Assembly (NCBI GenBank): GCA_030407315.1
Contig: JALQPE010001689.1
Coordinates: forward strand, 62,001 to 126,000
Direction: 5' to 3'
Origin: Asparagopsis taxiformis
Taxonomy: Eukaryota > Rhodophyta > Florideophyceae > Bonnemaisoniales > Bonnemaisoniaceae
Length of the DNA stretch: 64,000 nucleotides
The notes below the pieces were generated by a model. It saw nothing but the letters and a program-made list of their open reading frames with translations. It was not told the origin of the DNA and did not search any database. Within the stretch, counting starts at the first letter, position 1. Every line of letters starts with the position of its first letter. This document shows positions 29,210-39,603 of this stretch, one piece after another. Position numbers and translations under genes: made by a program.

Positions 29210-29540
29210 ACCATGGTTTCTTACAGCAAAGTCATCGTAACGATGACTTTGCTGTAATGTTTTGTTTTCTTACAGCAAAGTCATCGTTACGATGACTTTG
29301 CTGTAATGTTTTGTTTTCTTACAGCAAAGTCATCGTTACGATGACTTTGCTGTAATGTTTTGTTTTCTTACAGCAAAGTCATCGTTACGATGACTTTGCT
29401 GTAATGTTTTGTTTTCTTACAGCAAAGTCATCGTTACGATGACTTTGCTGTAATGTTTTGTTTTCTTACAGCAAAGTCATCGTTACGATGACTTTGCTGT
29501 AAGCAACCGGGGTAAACTGCCTTTGCTGTAAGAAAACTGA
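29210..29540. repeat. Palindrome array 8: six 31-bp palindromes at a 49-bp period
   Basis: Copies at 29224, 29273, 29322, 29371, 29420 and 29469 (31 bp each), separated by an 18-bp TGTTTTG-containing linker. The first has the A centre, the rest the T centre. It lacks the TTTACCCGGTAAA elements, so the tandem growth involved the palindrome alone. A half copy lies near 29590. Confidence 0.95.
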
Positions 29541-32500
29541 ATAGCAGTTCCGACAGCTTGTCCTGAGAAAGCAAATCCGCCTTAACGATGACTTTGCTGT
29601 AAGAAAACACAGTAATTACAGTTCCGACAGCTTGTCCTGAAAACCCGTCCTCCCACATAAGTTTATATTCTGTTACCTACCCTAGAGCTCTAATGACGTG
29701 CCCAGTCCCAAGTTTCGTACCTGGTGCTGGGCAGAATGGCTAATTAGCGTACTTCATTCTAAGGATGAAGTCGACATTCTGTCGCGTCTGCAGCCATAAC
29801 ATGCTGTTGGCGCCGATTACAGCGGTGATTACACCGTTTGTGACGTAGCCATCGGCGCCGATGATTTATGCGCCGTAACACTTCAACGCGCCTACCACAC
29901 ACGCAATGTACTGTCATATTAGGTTTTCTCAAATCCTCGTCCGCCCACACGCTCAATTCATGCATGCATTCCCTCACCGCCTTCCACTCGCGTCACACGC
30001 ACCCTTTCGCCCGTCTAAATGCCCCCTTGCCTTGACATCCCTCATATATCAACTGGTTCGACTCGCACGGCGTTGGTCCACTTAGCATGACCATAGTCGC
30101 CGCGCCCATTCTTCGACCACATTCGCCGTCCAGTCGCGCCCAATCCCAACTGCCGCACACATACATAAACGAGCTTCCCATGATCACTTCCGCCCGGGCT
30201 GTCCCAACGGGCATACGATGCCATCCATACTCTGTCCGCAGATGAGCTCAACTCCCTTGTGCCAATCACTTGACGCCATTCGCACCTTCCACACACCCAC
30301 CTCGCTGTTTCTTACTATCCTTCACACACACCTCGCTCCTGCCCAATCACATCTTCCAGTCTGTCACACTCGGTGATGCCAATCCGTCCCAGTAACGAGG
30401 TCGCAATATCGTCGACCTCGCTATTGAGACAATGTAAACAAAGAGGTTTTTCACCACACCCTGTGATCCATGACTTGACCAACTGAGACCGTGAGCCGGA
30501 TAACGTTGAAATTTTTATTCTTGAACTGCATCTTGAGATGTATTGAACACTTGCGCAGCAGTCCCCCATCCCTGGACAGCGAGCCAGTCGTTGCACTCGG
30601 GTGTCAATCAAGTGAATGCAGTGTGTCAACGTGCCTTGTACAAAAACTTGGACCGGCTCTTGCGCCCCTGCCACTGCTCAAGCGTATCCAGATACTTGAG
30701 TGTGCCAGTCCAGAGTCTTAATATTCAGGTTGATGCATGTGAGCTGCCAAAATAGTCCAAATGGAACATATGACGATTTACGCCGAACAAACATGTTGTC
30801 CTGCACAGCGTTGTTCTCTAGTGTTGCGCACTACACCATCTATCCCTTACTATCTAAACGAACAGCTTAAAATGCTACATCTACAAGCACCAGTGGTGGA
30901 CTGGGCTCGTCTGTCTTCCAAGAGTTTCCAGAATGGGATGTGGATATGGTTATGACTTCAACGACAACAGCGTGTGGTGAATGATGAGCGAAAAGTTTGT
31001 TTACTCGTTGCTTTCACTCGCAGTCTGCCCTGCGTCATGGTGCAATGCGATACAAATTGCTACTGGGAAAGAAGCTTTACAGAGTGAGGCAATGGTAAGG
31101 TGTCGGATACATACCGACGCTTCTCATACAAAGCTATATTTGTAAAAGTCAGTAGTATACAGTGTACGTGAGCATTGCATTGCATCGCATCTAGTAAGCG
31201 CGCACACGAACGCACAAATACAGATGCACGCACTGGCGATTGATTCACAACGAGCGCAACTAGTCCACAACAACCATTTGATTGAAGCTCTCCGGGTGAT
31301 TCTAGCAGCAACGCATCTGCAATGGTTACGACACTAAGCTGTTGGAAAGGACCTGCAAGCAAGTTTCAAACACAAGGCCACACCAGCAGCAGAAAGAAAA
31401 AGTACATTTGTAATGAAATGCCACCGATATATTGCCTCCATCTTGGTTTCAGTGTTAGTTTGTGTAGAGCTGCCGCTGTGGTGAATAAGAGCGTTCCGTG
31501 TTTCAACAAGCGTATTAAGAAATACATATGTGACTGTGAGCGACATGCGGTGGCATGTTGTTGCGTTACAGACGGTTAGATGATGATGTGAGGGAAGCAG
31601 CGATGCAAGAACTAGGCGCACATGTAACGCCAACAAAGATGCACACTGTGTTGCATTGAGAGTGCTGCGCGATGTTGGGGCGAGAGAGGAGGTCGACGTG
31701 GTGCAGACATCACACATCATTCCATTCAATTATATTCCACCAATACCCGTCAGGTGTATAGAAACTGTATGATTTCTCCCCAGACTCATCTCCCATCACT
31801 CCAGTAATCCCACTATCACCATTCCCACTCACGTTTCCATGGTACTCATGTACGTCACACATAGCGTAACCCGTCATCTTCTTAGGACCAGGATTGGACA
31901 AAGCAGTGGCGTCTTGGAGTCACCGGGACACCATCTGAGAGGTAGGAGTCTCCCCGACTGGTACTGTGACGAATGTGAACCACATCGGGGGTCATCGTAG
32001 TTGACTGTGTAGAGCTCATCGCCATCCCCTCGCTTAGTATCGAGCATAGCTTGTGAAATTCTAGGAAGCTTACTTGAATTAGATACATTTTTCAGTCCTA
32101 ATGTTTGTCCATAAAGCTAGGCTCCTCTTCGGCAGTAGGCACGAGACCGAAATGGGTGAATTGACTCGTGAGAAAGCGAGCAGACGTATCAATCTTTCCG
32201 TAACTAGTGACATCGTAATCATATCGTTGAAATAACACGTGTGAGATTAATGGTGTGACCAGTAAAGATGCATGTACAAACGGATTGCAATGACAGTTGG
32301 AAGAACTGCCGGGTCGCTCGAATAGGCCTTCCAGGCTTGCAAAAAAGTGAGAACGGCACGCGCATTACGCAACGCCGCACGGTTGAGACAGGCGGGAAGA
32401 TTGACATGCAAAATGGCCAGCATAAACAGGGAGGTCTGCAGAACAACGTGGACATTTTGTGCACAAAAGCGGTGCAAAAGCTGTGTCTCGGCGTGTCGAA

Positions 32501-33700
32501 ACTCGAGCACGACCGCCGACATGACGTGAAAAATGTGCACGTGTTCCTCAGAGAAGACGCGACGGAGGTCGAGCCACCTAGAGTCGCGCAGTGACGATCA
32601 CACATTTGCCATCGCAAAGTGGCACGCGTGCGCGAAGAAAAAGAGCCCGGAGGTGGTGAAGGGGGAGCGCGAGCGCGAGAAGCGGGATTCAAAAGGCGTC
32701 AATGCGCTGTGCGTCATCGGTGAACATCAACCAATCGGTTTGGAAGCGACGATGCAGCGTGGTAGCGACGAACAGAAGCGCGTGTGGCGTCGCATTGGTG
32801 TCAATCAATTGCGTGCGTATGGACTGTGCGGATTGCCAACTACGCAAGGCGATGAGATAACGATCCGCTTGCGATACTTGTTTGCCACGGTCGAGTGTGG
32901 TCAATTGACCACACTAGCATTAATGCTACTTGCACATTGGCGAGAGTGAACTGATGATTGGTTGTCATGAATTGTGGTTGGCGGCTTGATCCATGAAATT
33001 TTTTGTTGGATATATTGTTGAAAGCGTGTGTTTTGTGGCGTGAGGCGTTTGGAAAATCTTGCAATCAGCCTTTCTGTGCGCCAGAAAAACCCATTTCCGA
33101 ACAGCTGTCTCAACACACGTTCTGCTCGACAATTGGCTGTTTCGCATACTGGCGATGTTCACATTGTCAGCATCTCTCACACATGTACAAGTCGCAGGAT
33201 TCAACATGGAGACGGCACCAGAGGAGATAACAGCTGTTTACGCTTTGGTTCACTCGGCGCATCGCGACTATGATCGCAAATAGCTCTCGAATTGAGAAAG
33301 TAATCAACTATGGAACACTCTTCCGTATCTGTTTCAGTTCCTTCACGGAAGCCTCAGTGATTAGCTCGAAAAGCTCTTTCTGCACCAATTTTGTGCATCG
33401 CTGCTCCCATTCGTGAACTCCTATTTATTCCCAACTTCCGTTCGGAAATTGAGGAATATGACGTCACATTCCTCAGCGATTGCAGGCCCTTCAGCACGAT
33501 TCTAATTGTCATCGCACTAAAATCGATAGTGTCATCTCCTATCCCAACTGACATAAACATGATTCTATTCTCTATTGGCAGAATAGGCTTCACTGAGACT
33601 AGAAACCTCAATCCCATTCTAGGTCGGTCGATCTGCTATCCTCTTTCATTTATCCTCCCTCGTACTAACTTCGCTACCTACAAATATCTGTAAAGCTCGA
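29541..33700. other. Interior of the gene-poor element, no gene recognised
   Basis: About 4.2 kb with scattered frames up to 157 codons on both strands, none with a recognisable domain, coding-like composition or a strong start. It could be captured host DNA or a decayed cargo gene. Confidence 0.4.
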
Positions 33701-33769
33701 CCACAATTACTATCTTCGTATACCACACACCATTACACCATTCCAATATTTACCTTCACACCAACACTA

Positions 33770-34171
33770 TGCTCCATATTTCCTCTCAAGTCCACTCCAC
33801 GAGACAGTGTTGTGAACCAATACACGGTACTACCCGCAGACAATACAATTTGCTATCTACACTACTGTCTACAGATTTACCCAGACAGTGCAGTAATACA
33901 ATACAATGCACTGCCTCAGACAGTAAAATGTACTGTCTGCACATACTGTCTGGCGGCAACACTTCCGGACAGTAAAATTTACTGTTCTGGACAGTAAATT
34001 TTACTGTTTTTGGTACTGCCCAGATTTCGTGCCAGTTTATTGCTGCAGCAGTATTCTGAAATTTCCAGACAGTAAATTTTACTGTCTCCGCGCACTGTCT
34101 TGGCCAGACAGTAATTTTTACTGTCTCAGACAGTAAATTTACTGTCTTTTTTCATTCCCAACACCGTAGTG
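33770..34171. repeat. Left-type terminal and subterminal repeat, inverted copy of 42053-42455
   Basis: Multiple ACTGTC/GACAGT motifs, many arranged as GACAGTAAAATTTACTGTC palindromes, end in CAACACCGTAGTG. The match to 42053-42455 in inverted orientation extends over about 400 bp and then fades. Confidence 0.9.
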
Positions 34172-34563
34172 ACGCGTGCGGCGGAGGCCTACTCGAACGC
34201 GCTGTCCAGACCGCCAACGAGCTGCGCTCCGCAGTCGACTGCGTTAACGGCTATCGCCGTTAACCACAATTTTGGCCTGTGCGACGTATCGTACGCGACG
34301 TCGCGTACGCTGTTGAGTTTTGAAGATCATATGATCTTACATAATATTATGTGGCGCCTCTTCGGGATCCGAAGATGGAAGGTCTGGACACATCTGAGGA
34401 AGGGGAGTGATGTACAGCGACTCATTTTTGGGATGCTCCCTTGTGAACCGTGTAGATATCAAAGGATTATATTTCTGTACTTTGTACCTATTGAAACGCC
34501 CTCCCGCGTCAGATTGTCGGTTAAAATGCGCAAAACGCGATGAGACTCAGGATCGAGCCATCG

Positions 34564-36198
34564 TCATACTCTTAATGTACTCTGCGTTCGCAGTATGAAT
34601 GGCGTCACAGGTGACTGTACGACGTAACACGTGTATAAGTAGATGTGATGTGCTATGTTATCCTCAACAACATCATCCGACGTATGTACCTTCTTTCCAT
34701 TCACTCTCATATAGTTGTACCATTTCACTTGTGCCATTTGTGCATCATTACGTAGATTGCTTTCAAACGGCCATCCCTCACCAGGCTCGAAGCTGTCACT
34801 CACCACAAATTCATCATTACTTACAAACAACTCTGTAAACTTGCAGTTCAAATGCTGATCTAGCACCCAGATCAGAACCAAAACTCGATCTGTTCGCCTG
34901 GCAAACGCCATCGCAGATCCCAGAGCACGCAATCGGTTGCCGAGTCCGTACTGAGCGTGAATGAAAACAATTTTGGGATTACGTATTCCGGTCTTCCGCT
35001 TTCTGATCAACTTGAGTAGCAACAGCTTTCTTGCGATTGGCGACATACCGCGAAGTAACATTTTGGGGGTGTGGAAATCAGAATAGAGGACGCTATCTGT
35101 AACTTCCACCTTCTGCGTTTCTGGGTGGCGCCCTATCACAGAAGCCTTTGCAATGATATGCCTTTTTGAAGGGGGTGCCCTCTCAACAAAATGGGACTAG
35201 ATTTGCTCCTGCATCATACGAGGAACATACCTGGACCAAATCACTCCGGTCAACGACATTGAAACATGCACATCAATGGCAGCCAAGTTGTCCAGCGAAG
35301 CTACTTTGTCTGTGTTTTGAATGACGCGAATATTGGTGCTGTCTTCTTTGGTGCTTGCAGTGGGAAAATGCATTGAGTTTGCCGCTGTGAATGTACTTTC
35401 GGTATTTTGCGATGAAGAAACCACATCAGATGGTAAGGCAGCGTCTACAACAGAAAATTCAGCCCAATCGGTGATGGTCGAATGATTATCCGAAGAGAAA
35501 CGTTCAAACTTTTCGGAGACCGGTATGATGATAACATGGTTCACTAAATCGCCCCCAGTATTGTGGTCGGCGATGAGAAATTCCGATAAATGGTGTTCAG
35601 CGATAGGCTGTGCGAAAATGACGGCCACTCGAGCTGTTGTTTGAGCGTAAACGACAGCACTCGCGACAGCTCGAATACAAGAATACAAGTGACATTGCGA
35701 AATATGAGCGAAAACAGCACGTCTTGTCGGATACGCGAGGGAAGAGTTGGAAGCTCGAGTTGAGAGCAGGTGTTTGAGACGTTCTTTTTGGTCCATACCA
35801 ATTTCGTTCAAGTATCGAAATGGAACTTCATGCATATCATGCAACTGGAGGTTGAGCGGAGAAAGAATGGGATCATGATGAAGTGAGTTGTTGGATTGCA
35901 CAGTTTGGTGGGTTGTGAATGACAAATCAGGGAGGATTGTAAGGTGAAGAGAAGATTGGGCACCAAGCAAGAACACAAGAACTAGAACGACAGTGATGAC
36001 AGCGGCGGCGTGAGTGACGGCAGTGCTGAATTCGCGCTTGATAAAGGCAAGAAATCTGCGAGATAATCGCGAGTAAGGATTGGGAGTATCAAGCTTTCGT
36101 TGATGGGGCGGGAGGGGTAGCGGAACAGTTGCACACGACTCCCACGGCAAAGAAGCTACGAAGGAGCGACATTTGCCAAGCCAGCTCCAGGTGAGCAT
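34564..36198 (-). pseudogene. Membrane-anchored glycosyltransferase-like gene with in-frame TAG
   Basis: From the ATG at 36198 the frame runs 333 codons to a TAG at 35199-35197, then continues open in the same frame for about 210 codons to 34564. Residues about 40-62 are a hydrophobic signal anchor (type II, Golgi-like). The part after the stop holds AQYGLGNRLRALGSAMAFA, then LVLIWVLDQHLNCKFTELF, a pattern typical of fucosyltransferase-like nucleotide-sugar binding regions. The part before it has a weaker version (CIRAVASAVVYAQ), suggesting two related domains. The C-terminus looks short for a complete second domain. Possible readings are nonsense mutation, sequencing error, or stop-codon readthrough. 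It lies outside the transposon ends and is probably host DNA. Confidence 0.55.
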
Positions 36199-36874
36199 GA
36201 TAACAATATGTGAAAGCGAAGAGGATGAATGTCTTAACAGGCAACGGTGATGTGTCGAAAGGGTTGCCTCGAGAGGAAAGTGGCAAGCCAAGTAGCTGCG
36301 GTAAGCAGGGAAAATAGGTGACGGGATGACAGTGTTTGCGGGCAAAATGAAGGCTGGCTGTATTCAGATGGTTCCTTCACCCAGATCACAAGAAGAGGAA
36401 GACATAGACGCTTTGATCACGCCTTTTCTCGTCCTTCAGGACGAGAAAATGCGTATGAGGAAACTGGATTAGCTTCGACGTACAATCTACACGTTTATCT
36501 GTATACAGTCCAATAAACAAGTATCATAGTACAACACCTATTCGCACAATTGCCTTCAGCAAACAAAATTCCATTAGCAATGTTCCAAAACCACTCACAC
36601 CCTTCCGTTTAGAAACCGCCTCAACCAATGCAACGCCTTGCTGTGCCTCAATTGTGACGTCATATATCTCCTCACCAAGGCCGCCATTCATCTCCTGTGA
36701 AAAGAAAGGCTCGCACGAAGCGATATATACTGCAACGTCCTGGCACACAGTCGCAATACAAAGATTGGTAGACCCACCCTAAAGCCACTTGACAAACATC
36801 AAACCTCATCCTTTCCATCTTAACGATCTATGCACCCTCAATCGCTAAGTGTTGGCGTTCCTCGTTCGGCCAAT
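36199..36874. other. Upstream region of the glycosyltransferase-like gene
   Basis: No gene is recognised. A small perfect hairpin with 12-bp arms (TTTTCTCGTCCT) lies at about 36424-36449. Confidence 0.35.
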
Positions 36875-37820
36875 GGCAGTGCTGCACCTGGACCTGGTAC
36901 ACCCAAAATAATACCGGGTATTATTTTGCCATACCAAAAGCCAGGTGCAGCAGTGTCATTGGCTCCCGGTCGGCTGGCCGCCTCTGGCCAATGACAGTAC
37001 TGCACCTGGACTTTGCAGACCCAAAATAATACCGGGTATTATTTTGCCATACCAAGACCCAGGTGCAGCAGTGTCATTGGCTCCCGGTCGGCTAGCCGCC
37101 TCTGGCCAATGACAGTACTGCACCTGGGCTTTGCATACCCAAAATAATACCGGGTATTATTTTGCCATACCAAAAGCCAGGTGCAGCAGTGTCATTGGCT
37201 CCCGGTCGGCTGGCCGCCTCTGGCCAATGACAGTACTGCACCTGGACTTTGCAGACCCAAAATAATACCGGGTATTATTTTGCCATACCAAAAGCCAGGT
37301 GCAGCAGTGTCATTGGCTCCCGGTCGGCTGGCCGCCTCTGGCCAATGACAGTACTGCACCTGGACTTTGCAGACCCAAAATAATACCGGGTATTATTTTG
37401 CCATACCAAGACCCAGGTGCAGCAGTGTCATTGGCTCCCGGTCGGCTAGCCGCCTCTGGCCAATGACAGTACTGCACCTGGACTTTGCAGACCCAAAATA
37501 ATACCGGGTATTATTTTGCCATACCAAAAGCCAGGTGCAGCAGTGTCATTGGCTCCCGGTCGGCTGGCCGCCTCTGGCCAATGACAGTACTGCACCTGGA
37601 CTTTGCAGACCCAAAATAATACCGGGTATTATTTTGCCATACCAAAAGCCAGGTGCAGCAGTGTCATTGGCTCCCGGTCGGCTAGCCGCCTCTGGCCAAT
37701 GACAGTACTGCACCTGGGCTTTGCAGACCCAAAATAATACCGGGTATTATTTTGCCATACCAAAAGCCAGGTGCAGCAGTGTCATTGGCTCCCGGTCGGC
37801 TGGCCGTCTCTGGCCAATGG
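36875..37820. repeat. 118-bp hairpin tandem repeat, eight units
   Basis: Eight units at an exact 118-bp period, seen from the AAAATAATACC centres at 36905, 37023, 37141, 37259 and onward. Each unit is itself a long imperfect palindrome centred on AATAATACCGGGTATTATT with arms reaching CCAATGACAG/CTGTCATTGG, followed by a GC-rich linker. Units are nearly identical, so amplification is recent. Diverged single copies of the centre lie near 39190 and 39285. Confidence 0.95.
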
Positions 37821-38369
37821 CCGAGTTCGAGGTTAACTTAAGTGCAGTCTAGTATTCGAGAAAAGTCGAAACTATCCAGCTTGGGTGCATGACGGTCATT
37901 GGTTGTAGTATCCTGTTCATCTTCATGTAAGATGAAGGTTCGAAGAGAGTCATGTTTTCCTGCTTGGATACTATTTCATTTGGGATTGAAACTTTGACAG
38001 TATCGAGAAGGAAAGATGCATTTGTAGTTGGAAACATGGCGAACTCCAACTAAATCATAGGAACTGTATAGTCCTCCGGAAGCCCATCATCTACTATGAG
38101 TATGATTACAGTTCTGGGAGGGTGTTAACTATTCATATGAATATGAATATGACATAATATTATCTCTATCTCTCCCTCAATGATCCAACCCGTATTAGGG
38201 TTGATTTCGGAATAGCTGTAGGCTAGAATACTCTCGTTAATGACGTCGACGAGCCTGTAGTCGATTTCGCGAATCTCAACATATCTTTCGATCCTGAATG
38301 GATCGATATGTAATGGGCCATTGCATGCCCCTAATGAACTCAAAATCCTCTTAATATACTTTCAATCGG
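37821..38369. other. Probable 5' part of the decayed Tudor-like gene, unresolved
   Basis: No intact frame. It lies where the N-terminal half of the 38370-38991 pseudogene would be expected, but I could not align it by eye. Confidence 0.3.
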
Positions 38370-38991
38370 GAGAGGAAAGAGCTATCAATCCGCTTTGGAA
38401 AATACTACGACCTATGCATTACTGAAGCCCCTCCCATGTCTACATTCACTAAATATACTATTTCCAAGTTGAAGAAAACACGACAAGATTCTGGGTCCTC
38501 TGTCATAATAATTTTGGGGACTCTACCAGACGGTGCTCACTAAGAGTCAGTTTCATCTGCAAAGGCTGTTCTCGTGGGGTCCTCTGTATACAGGTAATCT
38601 GGAGAAATGAGTAACAACATCGTTCTGATTCGAGAATCTGAAGAGTAAGACTATGTCAATTATAGATATTCTTACTCCTGGACGCTCGCGTACTTCAAAG
38701 TAGAACAATGATGGAGAACTTTGAGCTGCCGGACAAAAACAATTTCAACTATTCGGACTCGTTCACATTGACATGGAAACCTGTTCAGGGCCCTCTTTCA
38801 TATAGAACTTTCGAGCGAGTTCCCAGGAACATTTTTTGGGAACCGCATACTTGAACCTCCCAGCCTGCATCTTCAGCGGACACACCATCTGCAGCGAGCT
38901 AGACAGAATTGAGCATGATGTTATTGTTGGACAGAGTAGTTCTCCTGTAGACGTACCCCATCCTACCGTACACGATGTCGCCTCTGAGTAA
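38370..38991 (+). pseudogene. Decayed Tudor-like protein gene (C-terminal half)
   Basis: Plus-strand frames match the C-terminal half of the 1916-3277 product in order. Blocks matched are ELSIRFGKYYDLC (against DLSIIFPTFQALC), SGSSVIIILG (SSSIVRILG), LVGSSVY (LVGSSAY), SFTLTWKPVQ (TFSLLWRRIQ) and LPACIFSGHTICSEL (LPCCIFSGTTICQEL). At least three in-frame stops and one frame change interrupt it. It converges with the companion gene at 39604-41127, the same layout as 114-3277 in inverted orientation. Confidence 0.75.
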
Positions 38992-39603
38992 AACGTTTTA
39001 CTCAACGTACGTTGTTCTATCTTTTCTAAATGATTCTACACGACTGTTCAGAATTAGTCAACCTCGACTACGTCGATGGTATCGATCGATACATGCTCCA
39101 TATCTTTCTTGCCTGTTTCTTCGTCCAGGGACTGTCTACATTCTGTAACAACGATTGACCTCCACTTGGCAAAATATCCCTGAAAATAATACCGGGTATT
39201 GTTCTTAGGTTTCTTCCAGGGATCGCCTGTAGTCGGTACCAATGATTGCCCGCCACTTGGCAAAATATCCCTCGAAATAATACCCGGTATTATTTTCCGC
39301 ACTACTCTGCCAGGTGGAGCTACGGCATTGGATGGGACTGCACAGGCCCCGAAGCTACTAGAGGCGTGCTCAATGACAGGGTAAAACTCTTAACCGTCGT
39401 AGACATGACGCTTTCTAGTCGCAGTGTGAGCGGAAAAATAAGAACGATAGCTTTGTTTCCAGTACACCAGGTATTTACGTAGCAATTCTTCCCCTCATGC
39501 CCTAGACAGGTTCATATCGAAAGGTTTCTATTTCTCCTCAGTCTGCCTCGTCGTAATTATTTTACTTCAGAGGTTATGAAACTTTACTTATCCGCTTCCA
39601 TAA
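38992..39603. other. Intergenic between convergent genes
   Basis: Contains two diverged hairpin motifs of the ATAATACCGGGTATTAT type (39184 and 39278) flanked by TTGGCAAAATATCCCT repeats. No gene. Confidence 0.4.

Larger units (their letters stand above)
26135..34171 (-). mobile_element. Inverted, gene-poor CACTA-like element related to element 1
   Basis: It starts CACTACGGTGTTGAAAAGG (right-type end, matching 25757 inverted) and finishes with the left-type end that matches 42053 onward, inverted over about 400 bp (33770-34171). Read in reverse it has the same end polarity as element 1. It holds palindrome arrays 6-8 but no transposase, companion or modification gene, so it looks like an internally deleted or replaced derivative that would need helper proteins. 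Flanks (ATA before, ACG after) show no obvious 3-bp duplication, which leaves a rearrangement possible. Confidence 0.6.

Noticed and set aside
29541..33290. Several frames of 70-157 codons (for example 30315-30674, 31334-31729, 32219-32692)
   Set aside because: No domain, overlapping frames on both strands, weak starts and no neighbours that support them.
36199..36345. 49-codon upstream extension of the glycosyltransferase-like gene
   Set aside because: It starts at TTG; the ATG at 36198 is followed closely by the expected signal anchor.
39290..39310. CACTACTCTGCC as a possible second end of the element that ends at 41829
   Set aside because: Only the first seven bases agree, and there are no subterminal motifs beside it; CACTAC occurs by chance elsewhere.
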